DNA of 64,000 bases from Parabacteroides chongii (GTDB lineage: Bacteria; Bacteroidota; Bacteroidia; Bacteroidales; Tannerellaceae). Where the stretch lies: NCBI RefSeq assembly GCF_029581355.1, contig NZ_CP120849.1:4930501-4994500 (forward strand), given 5' to 3'. A model generated the notes under the pieces. The model made no database searches, had not been told where the DNA came from, and saw only the letters and a list, made by a program, of their open reading frames with translations. Of this stretch, positions 1-9,464 are shown in pieces; the first letter of the stretch is position 1, and the number at the start of each line of letters is the position of its first letter. The translations under genes and the position numbers were made by a program.

Positions 1-828
1 GCGTTCCAGCGAAGCGTTCACCTCTTCTTCTTCGATATCACGTAATATCTGGTTGATCTTACGGGTAACTATACTATTATTATACCTCAGATTAGCAGCG
101 CGTTCCAGTAACTGATCCGCCAACAGTTTACGTTGTCCCGCAACACTATCCTGCAGGCTTTTCAGCACACTGGCAATCGTATCCGAAGGATTATAAGCGT
201 TCACCAGAGTATCCGTCACGATCTGGCGGGTTGTATTGACGATAATACTCGTATCTTCACGGCTGGGAGAGAAAGCGTCTGCCAGACGGCGGAAAAAACC
301 GCGCGGCTTCTTTTGGGAAAAGATGGTATCCTGCTTGACTACCACATGTTCTTTTATCTCCTTTTGCTCGATGAATGTATCCTGTTCGGCTATCACCTTT
401 TCGATATTGATCGTATAAAGATGTTCCGTATTCGTTTCTTTCCAGGTTTCCAGCAAACGCCGGGTATTCAACCGTTTCTGCCTTAGCAGCATATCGATCG
501 TATCGATCTTCAATAATTGAACTGAGTCGGTGATCAGGACACGCAGTGAGTCCATATTGCGGTGAGCCTTATTCAATGTCCGGTTAAAGTGATTTACATC
601 ATTCTGAGGCATACCGACCAACTGCCCCAATGCCTCACTTTCATAAAGCAGTGATAACGTATTTGTTACAAGATAAACTTTCTGGCGGGCTTTTCCGTCC
701 GGTTCTTCCTCACCGGCCACCTGTTCGATGATCCGATAGATATATACGACAGAGCAGATCGCTATTGCAATCAACAACAAATATCCCAGAATAACCTTAA
801 GGGTAATATGTCCACTTTGTTCTGCCAT
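1..828 (-). CDS. N-terminal part of a membrane sensor protein, probably an RteA-like hybrid histidine kinase (cut by window edge)
   Basis: Only the first 276 codons are present; the gene runs off the left edge in frame. The product begins MAEQSGHITLKV, then has one membrane segment (about residues 8-28), followed by a long charged, probably extracytoplasmic region with heptad-like stretches (VLKSLQDSV, LLERAANLR), ending in a helical linker (NQILRDIEEEE). This layout resembles the sensory part of Bacteroides RteA-type hybrid two-component proteins, but the kinase core lies outside the window, so the kinase call is inference. It starts 30 bp after the phosphoethanolamine transferase stop codon on the same strand, so the two are probably co-transcribed. 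Confidence 0.6.
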   Translation of the reverse strand, partial: MAEQSGHITLKVILGYLLLIAIAICSVVYIYRIIEQVAGEEEPDGKARQKVYLVTNTLSLLYESEALGQLVGMPQNDVNHFNRTLNKAHRNMDSLRVLITDSVQLLKIDTIDMLLRQKRLNTRRLLETWKETNTEHLYTINIEKVIAEQDTFIEQKEIKEHVVVKQDTIFSQKKPRGFFRRLADAFSPSREDTSIIVNTTRQIVTDTLVNAYNPSDTIASVLKSLQDSVAGQRKLLADQLLERAANLRYNNSIVTRKINQILRDIEEEEVNASLER

Positions 829-858
829 AAAACAAAGGTAGAAGTTTATCTCAAAAAA

Positions 859-2580
859 TCAATCCTTGTCGTAAACAATTCCCCATTTGTCCAACATCTC
901 GAAGTCGGTTTTCTTCAGTCCGACTTTCCAGAAAGGTACGGGATCATCATGATCTCCAAGGTACATACGATCACGGACCGTAAAAGACGAATTAGACACC
1001 GCCAATGTAGAATCGGAAACATCCGTATGTATTCCGGCAAGATCCAGCACTGTATGGAACACGCTGTTCGTGCTGACCGGCAGAGCCTGATGTGCTTCTG
1101 CCATCTGATATTTTTCCGGATAAGTTTCGCGGTATGTATCCGAGAACCAGATCACATAAGGTATATGCAACTGATAATAAGTCGGGATCGGAGATGCATG
1201 CAGATAACGCGCACGGGCATCATCGAAAATATCTTCACCATGGTCGCTCAGATAAAGCATGGAAGCACAGGCATTCGTTTTTGCCAGCATACCGGCAATT
1301 TCGCTCAGTACGTAATCTGTATAAAGGATTGAATTATCATAAGCATTGCGCAACTCCTTTTTATAGGAGGCACGGATTCCTTCCGCTTTATCCGGCTTAA
1401 ACAGAGAAAAATCTTTCGGATAACGTTCGTGATAATTAAAATGCGATCCGTAAGTATGAATCACAAAAAACAGGTTTCCTTCTGTCTTATCCAGTTCTTT
1501 TTGCAGATAAGGGAGCAATTCTCCGTCATGCAGCGAAGTAAGATAAGCTGATTTCGGTTTAAATGTACTCATATCGATGAAAGCATCCGCCTCCCGGTAA
1601 AACGAACCGATCATCGAAGTGCTCAAATTTTGATTGGCTATCACCACCGTATGAAAACCGGCTTCCCTAAAAGCGGTAACGATACTTTTTTCATCATATA
1701 TCACTCCGTAATCCTCCGCACTGGCTGCCGACAGAATGATGGGGACACTCTTATGCGTATTATTGGATTGTGTCACCACATCGGTAAAATGAACCAATCC
1801 ATCCAGTTTTTCCATCCGGGGAGTCGTTTCCCGCTCATAGCCATACAAGCTCCATTCCATAGCACGTGAAGTCTCTCCGACTACCAGCACATAAATTTCA
1901 CGCTTCCCGTCGGCCTGTTCCGGCTTCATCGCATTGAATCTGAAATCAGCGGATGTGATATGATAGTTGCTGTTTTTCTCCGCTTTATTGATCGCGAAGT
2001 AAAGATTATAAAGGGCATTTCCCGGATAAAAATCATCTTTCAGAGAGACCTGATGCCCCTGGATCGGAGCCAACAAACAAAGAATAATCCCCAAAATGAA
2101 AACACCGAAACTCCGTATGGCCCATTTCTTACGGAAAGGCCCTGTCAATTTCGCTTTCATCCGGACAGACCAGGTAGCCAGCAATAAAGTCGGCAACGTA
2201 TAAAAGAAAAAGACACCTATAATCACCAAAAAGATATTTCCAAGCAATTCACTGGCTTCGGAGGCTGTCGAGCTGGTCAGATTCAGGAACATATCCACTG
2301 CAATGACCGATTCGCCGAAAAGGTGAAGCAGCACCAATTGCCCTCCGTCCAGTATGACTTTCGGCAACAGGCACCAAACTACGATTCCCGGCTTACGTGC
2401 CAGCAAAAGCAGACCGACCCAAAAAGCATAAGGTAATATCAAAGAAGCAATCCCAACTGTGACAGGCAACGGTTCTGTAAAGAACAGGACACAATTAGGA
2501 ACAATAAACAGCAACGCAAACAGGAACAGTAAATGTTCCTGGGATGTGAACCAATCCCTCAACTTTATAAAATAACTCAT
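859..2580 (-). CDS. Lipid A phosphoethanolamine transferase (EptA-like, sulfatase fold)
   Basis: A 573-residue inner-membrane enzyme expected to move phosphoethanolamine from phosphatidylethanolamine to lipid A on the periplasmic face, which alters surface charge and polymyxin sensitivity. About five membrane helices occupy the first 170 residues. The catalytic domain follows, with the nucleophile motif GETSR (Thr237, metal ligand Glu236) and the metal motif LSDHGED (Asp446, His447), plus His380, His384 and His461 as further conserved-looking histidines. A longer frame opens at 2673, but a TACTTTTG box at 2651-2658 falls inside that extension, so the ATG at 2580 is preferred. The family call is firm; the exact acceptor is inferred. 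Confidence 0.85.
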   Translation of the reverse strand: MSYFIKLRDWFTSQEHLLFLFALLFIVPNCVLFFTEPLPVTVGIASLILPYAFWVGLLLLARKPGIVVWCLLPKVILDGGQLVLLHLFGESVIAVDMFLNLTSSTASEASELLGNIFLVIIGVFFFYTLPTLLLATWSVRMKAKLTGPFRKKWAIRSFGVFILGIILCLLAPIQGHQVSLKDDFYPGNALYNLYFAINKAEKNSNYHITSADFRFNAMKPEQADGKREIYVLVVGETSRAMEWSLYGYERETTPRMEKLDGLVHFTDVVTQSNNTHKSVPIILSAASAEDYGVIYDEKSIVTAFREAGFHTVVIANQNLSTSMIGSFYREADAFIDMSTFKPKSAYLTSLHDGELLPYLQKELDKTEGNLFFVIHTYGSHFNYHERYPKDFSLFKPDKAEGIRASYKKELRNAYDNSILYTDYVLSEIAGMLAKTNACASMLYLSDHGEDIFDDARARYLHASPIPTYYQLHIPYVIWFSDTYRETYPEKYQMAEAHQALPVSTNSVFHTVLDLAGIHTDVSDSTLAVSNSSFTVRDRMYLGDHDDPVPFWKVGLKKTDFEMLDKWGIVYDKD

Positions 2581-2650
2581 CGATATACCGTAAATTCCTA
2601 AAAAACAACTATTCTTTTCTCTTCTCCCGCATTCATTTACGGGCGAATTG

Positions 2651-2658
2651 CAAAAGTA
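2651..2658 (-). promoter_or_regulatory. Putative -7 box for the phosphoethanolamine transferase gene
   Basis: The minus strand reads TACTTTTG followed by C, a full match to the Bacteroidetes TAnnTTTG element, about 70 bp before the preferred start at 2580. No clear TTTG lies 19-21 bp upstream. Confidence 0.55.
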
Positions 2659-2776
2659 GGTGTTATTCAGCATATACTCATACTCAACACATACAAAAAA
2701 AGTTATTTCATGATTATTAAAAATGCAAGTCCTTTTGATTAAGAACTTACATTCTGCTATTTGTCACAAATAAATA

Positions 2777-4975
2777 TTACTGAACTGTAACCTCATCCAG
2801 GAAGAACCAGGCCGGATAACCTACTCCATAATGCCAGGACGGACAGGTTTTAACACCTTCAATCTCCACTTTTATATAGCGGGCCGTTACAGGAGAAGGT
2901 ATATCGCACTTGACTCCTACAAATTTCACTTGTACGGAACGGTCTTCCTCCAAACTCTTTTCGCCGAACGACTGCCAGGTCTTATTATCTGAAGAGATAG
3001 AATAAGTTACTTTTCGAGGAAGTAATATCCATGCCCCCAGCTGGTGAAGGAAGTCACTTTCAACCGAACGGACAGGCATGTCTTTTCCCAAATCGAGGAT
3101 AAAGGAACCATCGATCCCCTCCCATCCTATCCAACTTTCCACGAAAGTGGTTCCACCGAACAGTTCATCGGTCAGGGCTGCCTCACCTAAAGTTTTATAT
3201 TTACCGGACGGTTCCTGCAACCAGATAATCTTCGCACCCTTTGCCAGGTTCTTTGCCTTGCCGGGCAGATAACGCTCAGTATATAGTTTACAATATTCAG
3301 CCGGCGGATTGTTTCGTTCATTCAGCGTCGGAATATTGAACTCGCGCGTACGTTCTTCAAACAGAGCCAGATTGGCTTTTACCTCTTCCAGGTCGTGATT
3401 TCCTTCAGCACGTGCTATTTCCAGTCCGGCATATTGCAACGGCAAACGGGATAATCGTACCCGTTTCAACAGAACGGGATCGTCAGCAACCGCTTGCTCT
3501 GCCTGGTCGAACAATTCGTTATAACGCTTACGGCAATTCGTATTCAGCATACCATCCTTATGCGTAACCGGAGAATCATAGATCCAGAGACGTTGTTTAC
3601 TGGCGAGCAAACCGCCTTCCAATAGTTTCTCATATTGATAGATATAGGGAGATGCTGCCCCATAATAACCATCCATAAATGCCCGCATCAGTGAATCGGC
3701 ATTCTGATAAGGGTTCCACATCAGCTTACTGACCATATAAGCGCGCATCTCCGGGAAATCTCCGCCCTTCGATCCTCCGATCTGCGAAAAATGCATGGTA
3801 GCATGGTGATCTTTAAATAACTGAATATTCTTTTGCAGAATCGGGAAATTCGGGAAAGGGGAAACGTAATTATCAAAATTGATTCCGTAATCCCATACAA
3901 ATATATTATTACTGATAGCAGACCAGCCTTCCATCGCTTTCATAAAATCCTGTCCGGAAGCATTGTCTGTTAACGGCACTTCGCGATCACAGTCAATATC
4001 GCAAAGCATGATGTTGACATTCGGCAGCGGCTTGACATGTTTGGGCGGATGCATGGTATATAAATAAGCCAACGTCGAAAATTCCTTATCCGGAAAACGG
4101 GCCGCCAGTTTATTCAGGAAATGGATCAGACTACCGGACGGGCCTCCCTCCTGTTCGTCGAGCGCCTTACATGACGGACAACTGCAATTGGTAAAATTAC
4201 CGTCGTTCTGGCTGACGGAGATCATATTCTTTCCGGGATTGGCCTTAAAGATCGAATCGATCTTCTGCGCAGCTATCTCGAACACTTCCGGGTTGGTCAG
4301 ACACCACTGGCTGGCTTTCCCGGGGCGGCGTTCGCCATTGATGAACGAATAATATTCGGGATGCGATTCTCCGTATACGTCCGAAGGAAGAATACGATCG
4401 AACGTATGCACCCACATTCCTCCGGCAAAGACTTCGGATGGTTCTTCAAAACGGAACCATAATTTATAGACAGGGTCTTCCCGCAAGGCATAGCACTGGC
4501 TTTGGCGGTAACGGAAGGCTGGATTCTCCGCACGGTCCAGTTCCGGAATAACCACAGTAGAACGTTTCTCCAGCCTATAAGCATCAGCACTATAATAGGC
4601 TACTCCGAGATAATCTTCCAGCAAAGTTACGGCTCCATAGATATTTCCTTTATCGCCGCCACTGCTGATATAAACAATTCCATTATCTGTTTTCAGGCGA
4701 AATCCGTCTTCAGTCAGACCGGAGGTATCTTTTCCTCCAATCACGATATCTCCTTTACGGGGGGATTTATCCGTCAGTACAGGCAAAGATGCTCCGCTTA
4801 TCCGTTGCACAAAATCCTGCAGAAGAAGTGCCGCCTGATTATCTACGGAATTATCCTTTTCTATCAGAATACGGGACACAGGTTTACCCTCTTTCACTAC
4901 AGTCACCTGGGCTTGCAGACAGGTGGCTACAGATAAAAGGAATGCAGTACATAGGTTTAGTGTTCTCATGTTCAT
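2777..4975 (-). CDS. Secreted DUF4838 protein with C-terminal discoidin-like domain
   Basis: A 732-residue exported protein with a signal peptide (MNMRTLNLCTAFLLSVATC, cleavage near LQAQ). Residues about 25-140 look like the alpha-glucuronidase/GH20-type N-terminal domain that precedes many glycosidases (IVIGGKDT, YGAVTLLEDYLGV). The middle part, about 150-560, is the DUF4838 region with the Cys-rich FTNCSCPSCKALDEQEGG stretch. The last 150 residues look like an F5/8 type C (discoidin) carbohydrate-binding fold (SFILDLGKDMPVRSVE, ARYIKVEIEG). DUF4838 proteins are linked to glycan use, but their reaction is not established. It lies 19 bp after the small gene at 4995-5336, probably in one operon. 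Confidence 0.85.
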   Translation of the reverse strand: MNMRTLNLCTAFLLSVATCLQAQVTVVKEGKPVSRILIEKDNSVDNQAALLLQDFVQRISGASLPVLTDKSPRKGDIVIGGKDTSGLTEDGFRLKTDNGIVYISSGGDKGNIYGAVTLLEDYLGVAYYSADAYRLEKRSTVVIPELDRAENPAFRYRQSQCYALREDPVYKLWFRFEEPSEVFAGGMWVHTFDRILPSDVYGESHPEYYSFINGERRPGKASQWCLTNPEVFEIAAQKIDSIFKANPGKNMISVSQNDGNFTNCSCPSCKALDEQEGGPSGSLIHFLNKLAARFPDKEFSTLAYLYTMHPPKHVKPLPNVNIMLCDIDCDREVPLTDNASGQDFMKAMEGWSAISNNIFVWDYGINFDNYVSPFPNFPILQKNIQLFKDHHATMHFSQIGGSKGGDFPEMRAYMVSKLMWNPYQNADSLMRAFMDGYYGAASPYIYQYEKLLEGGLLASKQRLWIYDSPVTHKDGMLNTNCRKRYNELFDQAEQAVADDPVLLKRVRLSRLPLQYAGLEIARAEGNHDLEEVKANLALFEERTREFNIPTLNERNNPPAEYCKLYTERYLPGKAKNLAKGAKIIWLQEPSGKYKTLGEAALTDELFGGTTFVESWIGWEGIDGSFILDLGKDMPVRSVESDFLHQLGAWILLPRKVTYSISSDNKTWQSFGEKSLEEDRSVQVKFVGVKCDIPSPVTARYIKVEIEGVKTCPSWHYGVGYPAWFFLDEVTVQ

Positions 4976-4994
4976 AAGTGTTTAGTAGCTGTTT

Positions 4995-5336
4995 TTACAG
5001 CTTTTGTATGATTCCTATAAATTCTTCATTCGTTATATCCAGTTCCGGCTCTTTGTAATTCACATAATCTTCAAAATAATCACTGGCGATATCGGCAACG
5101 ATCTCTTTCCCTTCCAGGCCATAGGAAGAAACCAAATCCTCCACCTTACTTCTTATCTGCCGGATCACCAGCAAACGATCTTCATATCGATCCGGTTTTT
5201 CCATATCTGTAACATGTTCATTACGAGCAATCAGATATACGACCGTGTAAAATTTATCTACATTACCGAACACTGGGATAAACAACGCTTTTTTATCTTC
5301 TGGCAGAGCAGCCAGAAATTCTTGTATCTTAGTCAT
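4995..5336 (-). CDS. Small conserved-looking acidic protein of unknown function
   Basis: This 113-residue soluble protein is rich in acidic residues (YEDRLLVIRQIRSKVEDLVSS, SDYFEDYVNYKEPELD written here in parts) and has no signal peptide, membrane segment or catalytic motif that I recognise. It ends 19 bp before the DUF4838 gene and is read in the same direction, so it is probably the first gene of a two-gene operon. Codon use matches its neighbours and the frame has a good upstream -7 box, so I regard it as a real gene. No function is proposed. Confidence 0.65.
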   Translation of the reverse strand: MTKIQEFLAALPEDKKALFIPVFGNVDKFYTVVYLIARNEHVTDMEKPDRYEDRLLVIRQIRSKVEDLVSSYGLEGKEIVADIASDYFEDYVNYKEPELDITNEEFIGIIQKL

Positions 5337-5364
5337 AATTCTCTTTCAATTAAATTCTGTAGGA

Positions 5365-5372
5365 CAAATCTA
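5365..5372 (-). promoter_or_regulatory. Putative -7 box for the 113-residue protein / DUF4838 pair
   Basis: The minus strand reads TAGATTTG followed by T, matching TAnnTTTG, about 30 bp before the ATG at 5336. No matching -33 TTTG was found at the usual spacing. Confidence 0.4.
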
Positions 5373-5479
5373 CACAAAATATCCCTGACTCACGAAAACA
5401 CACCGACACATTTTTGAGAATCCGTAAATTAGGTAAATATATCCTTGATTCTGGTACAAAGCCGCTTGTTGTAATCCGG

Positions 5480-5487
5480 TAATTTTG
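5480..5487 (+). promoter_or_regulatory. Possible -7 box for the alpha/beta hydrolase gene
   Basis: TAATTTTG matches TAnnTTTG and lies about 50 bp before the start at 5537. There is no good -33 element, so this is weak. Confidence 0.3.
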
Positions 5488-5536
5488 TAATGTGAAATTA
5501 ATAGAGAATGACATTACCTAATTAAACATTAAAAGT

Positions 5537-6664
5537 ATGGCAAGAAATTCATTCCGGAAACTACGTATTATAATGGTCGCATGCTTTTGCATCATGGGAA
5601 GCTTATTCGTTGCAAGCTCCACCAAAAATGTTGTTACAACGACAGGCATATCCGAAGCGACAAGTACTCATTTAAAAACTGATATAACAATGAACGAAAA
5701 TCAGAATTTAACGCAGATGTGGGACAAAGTGTTCCCACAAAGCGACAAGGTTGATCACAGTAAAGTGACCTTCCGTAACCGCTACGGTATTACGCTCGTA
5801 GCAGATTTGTATATACCGAAGAATGTCACCGGCAAACTGGCTGCCATCGCCGTCTCCGGTCCGTTCGGTGCCGTAAAGGAACAGTCGTCGGGCCTCTATG
5901 CCCAGACACTTGCCGAGCGCGGATTCCTGACCATAGCATTCGATCCTTCATATACGGGCGAAAGTAGCGGTGAACCCCGATACGTAGCATCGCCCGACAT
6001 CAATACAGAGGATTTCAGTGCAGCAGTCGATTATCTCTCGACACGCGATGACGTCGATCCCGAACGTATCGGTATCCTCGGTATTTGTGGTTGGGGCGGC
6101 ATGGCACTCAACGCAGCAGCTATCGACACCCGCATCAAGGCAACGGTAACTTCGACGATGTACGACATGAGCCGCGTCAATGCCAACGGCTATTTCGACT
6201 CGATGGATGCCAATGCCCGTTACGAACTCCGGAAACAACTCAACGCCCAGCGGACGGAGGATGCGAAGAACGGCATGTATGCGCTTGCCGGTGGTGTAAT
6301 CGATCCGCTGCCTTCCGATGCTCCGCAATTCGTGAAAGACTACTATGACTATTACAAGACTGAACGCGGTTACCATCCCCGTTCACTCAACTCGAATAAT
6401 GGCTGGAACAAGACCTCGTCCTTGCCGTTCATCAACATGCCGCTGCTCTCTTATAGCGACGAAATTCGTAGTGCCGTACTCGTAATGCACGGTGAGAAAG
6501 CTCACTCCCGCTATTTCAGTGAAGATGCTTTCAAAAAACTAAAAGGAGATAATAAGGAGCTGATGATTATCCCGGGAGCGAACCACGTAGATTTATACGA
6601 TCGGATGGACGTAATACCTTTTGATAAGTTGGAAATATTTTTCAATAAGAATCTATCCAACTGA
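5537..6664 (+). CDS. Exported alpha/beta hydrolase, dienelactone-hydrolase-like
   Basis: A 375-residue hydrolase with an N-terminal hydrophobic segment (about residues 11-27), so it is probably anchored or exported. The alpha/beta core begins near residue 80. The nucleophile elbow reads GICGWGG, putting Cys184 where most relatives have Ser; a Cys nucleophile is typical of dienelactone hydrolases. A late His in GANHVD fits the catalytic His, and GEKAHSRYF is in the usual position of the Asp/Glu loop. The substrate cannot be told from sequence. The gene stands alone, 80 bp before bacterioferritin. The middle of the gene is richer in G and C than its ends. Confidence 0.8.
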   Translation: MARNSFRKLRIIMVACFCIMGSLFVASSTKNVVTTTGISEATSTHLKTDITMNENQNLTQMWDKVFPQSDKVDHSKVTFRNRYGITLVADLYIPKNVTGKLAAIAVSGPFGAVKEQSSGLYAQTLAERGFLTIAFDPSYTGESSGEPRYVASPDINTEDFSAAVDYLSTRDDVDPERIGILGICGWGGMALNAAAIDTRIKATVTSTMYDMSRVNANGYFDSMDANARYELRKQLNAQRTEDAKNGMYALAGGVIDPLPSDAPQFVKDYYDYYKTERGYHPRSLNSNNGWNKTSSLPFINMPLLSYSDEIRSAVLVMHGEKAHSRYFSEDAFKKLKGDNKELMIIPGANHVDLYDRMDVIPFDKLEIFFNKNLSN

Positions 6665-6744
6665 ACCACGGATGAAAAAATCTATTAACTTTAGGGCCTA
6701 TAAACGAATTAAAAATCTGATATTCCGACTAAAATTAACGCATT

Positions 6745-7251
6745 ATGATTAAAAGAGAGAAAAGTATTGAACTGCTGAACAGAGCAGTAGCTGATGAAAT
6801 GACAGCAGTCAACCAGTACATGTATTTCCACTTCCGTCTGGATGATATGGGATATGACTTGTTATCAAGCCTTTTCAAACGTACTGCCATTACTGAAATG
6901 ATGCACGTAGAACGCCTTGCCGAACGTATCCTGTTTCTGAAAGGTGAAGTAGAAATGAAATGCTCCGGCCCGGTAGAAAAAATCCACGATGTAAAAGCAA
7001 TGCTCGAAAAAGCGGCAGAAATGGAAACCGGAAGTGTAGACGATTACAATGCATGGGCTAACGAATGTGCCCAACATGCAGATTCTGCTACCAAGAAGGT
7101 ATTTGAAGGTTTGGTTATCGAAGAAGAAGGTCATCTCGACCAGTTCGAAACAGAAATCGAAAACATGGAAAACTTCGGTGCAAACTATCTGGCATTACAA
7201 TCTATCGAACGTAGCAAAATTATTTCTTCGGGCGGCACTCCGGCTGAATAA
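6745..7251 (+). CDS. bfr: Bacterioferritin
   Basis: A 168-residue four-helix ferritin-like protein that oxidises and stores iron in a 24-subunit cage. All di-iron ferroxidase ligands of Escherichia coli Bfr align at the same residue numbers: Glu18, Glu51, His54, Glu94, Glu127 and His130. Met52, the haem-ligating position between subunits, is also present (TEMMH), so it should bind haem. It has no signal peptide and acts in the cytoplasm. It is followed by a repeat hairpin that may end transcription. I am confident of the family; haem occupancy is inferred. Confidence 0.95.
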   Translation: MIKREKSIELLNRAVADEMTAVNQYMYFHFRLDDMGYDLLSSLFKRTAITEMMHVERLAERILFLKGEVEMKCSGPVEKIHDVKAMLEKAAEMETGSVDDYNAWANECAQHADSATKKVFEGLVIEEEGHLDQFETEIENMENFGANYLALQSIERSKIISSGGTPAE

Positions 7252-7283
7252 TGACAAAAACAAGAGAGTGTGTCAAAAGTCAC

Positions 7284-7380
7284 ACTATGGCACGCAGATG
7301 AGCACAGATAAACAAATTGAAAATCAATAAAAAATCTGTGTTCATCTGTTTAATTTGTGTCATCTGTGTGCCATTTAGTG
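7284..7380 (+). repeat. Imperfect inverted repeat of the CAGATG/CACAGAT type
   Basis: The left arm (CACTATGGCACGCAGATG) and the right arm (CATCTGTGTGCCATTTAGTG) are near reverse complements, with CACAGAT and TCTGTG words between them. It lies between the convergent bfr and DUF456 genes and may serve as a bidirectional terminator. A degenerate relative (CAGACGCAGATAACGCAGACG) lies near 43417. Confidence 0.6.
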
Positions 7381-7401
7381 TATTAAACACAGATCCAGGT
7401 T

Positions 7402-7881
7402 TCATCCTATGATAGCTTTTATAAAACAATAGACAAAATATCCGCAAAGCGCCATCTTCACCACCACACTGAGCAGGAATCCGATAAACGCTCCTATTCC
7501 GGCTTTAAAAGCATCTATAGACTTTTTACCTCCAAGCAATTCGCCTATCACTGCACCGGCAAACGGTCCGAACAATATACCCCAGGGAGGAAAAATGAAT
7601 ATCCCCGCAACCGTCCCTATCACACAACCCCAGTTGCCCCATTTACTTCCTCCACCATACTTTGTACCAAGTACCGGGGTCAGATAATCCAGCAACTGCA
7701 CTACCACGACTAAAACTCCCCATATAACCAGTTGAGTAACGGAGAACTGCACTTTATCCGTAAAATGAAGCAACCAAAGTCCCAGATAAGACAAAGGCGG
7801 TCCCGGCAGAACGGGTAAAAAACAACCCGCCAACCCGACCAGCAGGCAAATAGCCCCTAATATGATCAAAAAGATATCCAT
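7402..7881 (-). CDS. DUF456 integral membrane protein
   Basis: A 159-residue protein that is nearly all membrane segments, with Gly-rich helices (LLVGLAGCFLPVLPGPP near residues 14-30 and GPFAGAVIGELLGGKK near 105-120) typical of DUF456. The Pro-Gly-Pro motif after the first helix is a family hallmark. The function of DUF456 is not established. It is the last gene of a three-gene operon with LemA and an M48 protease; the gap to the M48 gene is 9 bp. That context suggests a role in the envelope. Confidence 0.85.
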   Translation of the reverse strand: MDIFLIILGAICLLVGLAGCFLPVLPGPPLSYLGLWLLHFTDKVQFSVTQLVIWGVLVVVVQLLDYLTPVLGTKYGGGSKWGNWGCVIGTVAGIFIFPPWGILFGPFAGAVIGELLGGKKSIDAFKAGIGAFIGFLLSVVVKMALCGYFVYCFIKAIIG

Positions 7882-7890
7882 ATCTTCCCG

Positions 7891-8871
7891 CTAAAACTGT
7901 TCCAGAATCTGAATCCGTTTCTCTATCGGCGGATGCGTTGCAAACAAACCGCTCATTCCACTCAATGCACTCTCGGCTTGCTTTCCCGGATGCTGGATGA
8001 ATAACTGGGCGACATCGTCACGTTCGACAGCCTCGATATCGGGATCTGCTGAAATCTTCCGTAACGCACTTGCTAAAGCTAACGGATTCTTTGTCATCTC
8101 CGCCGATCCGGCATCCGCCAGATATTCCCTTTTCCGGGAGATGGCAAAACGCATCAGTATGGAAAAGAAATAACCGACCGCTGCCACCAACAAAACCAGT
8201 AGCATCAGCAGAACGGCTCCGTTCTTTTCATCTCTCCTTCTTGAAAAAGAAGAATAATAAGCCGAACGCATAGCCAACTGCGCCACCATCGCAAAGATGC
8301 CGACAAACACAATCGATATGATAAGCAGCCGGACATCATGATTACGGATATGCGACAGTTCGTGAGCGATCACTGCTTCCAGCTCCTGATCATCCAACTT
8401 ATCGATGATTCCCCGCGAAAGTGTCACCGTATAGCTCCTCTCATTGATTCCACTGGCAAAAGCATTCAGAGAATCATCGTCTATCACATTTATTTTCGGC
8501 ATCGTCATACCTTGACTCATACAGAGGTTCTCTACCAGATTATACACCCGTTTGTTTTCCATACGGCTCAAAGGCCTGGAGCCGGTCGCTGAATTGATAA
8601 TACTCGTATTGGCAAAATAAGCAATCAGAAACCAAATCAGCACGCCACCCAGCACATACGGTGCGATCTGTACGAAAAAGCCCATAGCCAACTGCATCTG
8701 TGTAACCTCCCCCGGCATCCGATAGTCTCCTCCGCCACCGCCGAGAAGCATCACATACAGATAACAAAAAAGCAACACCAGCACACAGACCAGCACCGGA
8801 AAAAGACAAAGCAAGAGCAGCGAACGAAAATTATTCCTGCTCTGCTGTGTTTGTATACCAACGTATTGCAT
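7891..8871 (-). CDS. M48 family membrane metalloprotease (HtpX-like)
   Basis: A 326-residue zinc protease with two N-terminal membrane helices (about 17-43 and 66-88), then the catalytic domain facing the cytoplasm, as in HtpX. The zinc motif is HELSH (His170, Glu171, His174). Two more hydrophobic stretches follow (about 180-200 and 220-245). HtpX-type proteases degrade damaged membrane proteins. The start is 2 bp after the LemA stop, so the two are co-translated or at least co-transcribed; this LemA-M48 pairing is common in bacteria. Confidence 0.9.
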   Translation of the reverse strand: MQYVGIQTQQSRNNFRSLLLLCLFPVLVCVLVLLFCYLYVMLLGGGGGDYRMPGEVTQMQLAMGFFVQIAPYVLGGVLIWFLIAYFANTSIINSATGSRPLSRMENKRVYNLVENLCMSQGMTMPKINVIDDDSLNAFASGINERSYTVTLSRGIIDKLDDQELEAVIAHELSHIRNHDVRLLIISIVFVGIFAMVAQLAMRSAYYSSFSRRRDEKNGAVLLMLLVLLVAAVGYFFSILMRFAISRKREYLADAGSAEMTKNPLALASALRKISADPDIEAVERDDVAQLFIQHPGKQAESALSGMSGLFATHPPIEKRIQILEQF

Positions 8872-8873
8872 AC

Positions 8874-9431
8874 TTAGAATTCAATTTTGGGAGCTTCTTC
8901 CAAAGTGGCCCGCTGTGCGCCCAGATCGAACATGATCTCCTTACGGAATCCAAACATTCCGGCGATCAGATTGGACGGGAATGTCTCCACTGCATTATTC
9001 AGCTCTTTAGTAGCCGAATTGAAATAACGTCTTACAGCAGACAATTTATTTTCCAGATCGGCTATTTCTTCCTGCAACTGGAGGAAGTTCTGATTTGCTT
9101 TCAGGTCGGGATAAGCCTCCAAAGTGATCTTCAACCCTGCCAATGCAGATGACAACGCATTTTCCGCCTTGATCTTTTCGTCAATCGTATGAGCGCTCAT
9201 CGCACCGTTACGCGCATTGATCACCCGTTCAAGCGTATCTTTTTCATGGGCAGCATATCCTTTAACCGTTGCAACCAACTGAGGGATCAGATCGTGCCGT
9301 TGCTTAAGCTGCACATCTATATCAGCAAAAGCATTTTCACGGTTGTTCCGCAGCTTGACCAGCGAATTATACAACGAGATTATCCGCAACGCCAGCACGA
9401 CAATTACTACAATAGAAACTATTAGTACCAT
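8874..9431 (-). CDS. lemA: LemA family protein
   Basis: A 185-residue protein with one N-terminal membrane helix (MVLIVSIVVIVVLALRII) and a coiled-coil body. The family signature NRENAFADIDVQLKQRHDLIP follows directly, here in two pieces around residues 30-52, and the conserved YPDLKANQNF motif lies near residue 107. LemA proteins are inner-membrane proteins of unclear function that often sit beside M48 proteases. First gene of the lemA-M48-DUF456 operon. Confidence 0.92.
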   Translation of the reverse strand: MVLIVSIVVIVVLALRIISLYNSLVKLRNNRENAFADIDVQLKQRHDLIPQLVATVKGYAAHEKDTLERVINARNGAMSAHTIDEKIKAENALSSALAGLKITLEAYPDLKANQNFLQLQEEIADLENKLSAVRRYFNSATKELNNAVETFPSNLIAGMFGFRKEIMFDLGAQRATLEEAPKIEF

Positions 9432-9464
9432 TTTCTTTCTTTATTATATAAGTTAGAATCTGCC

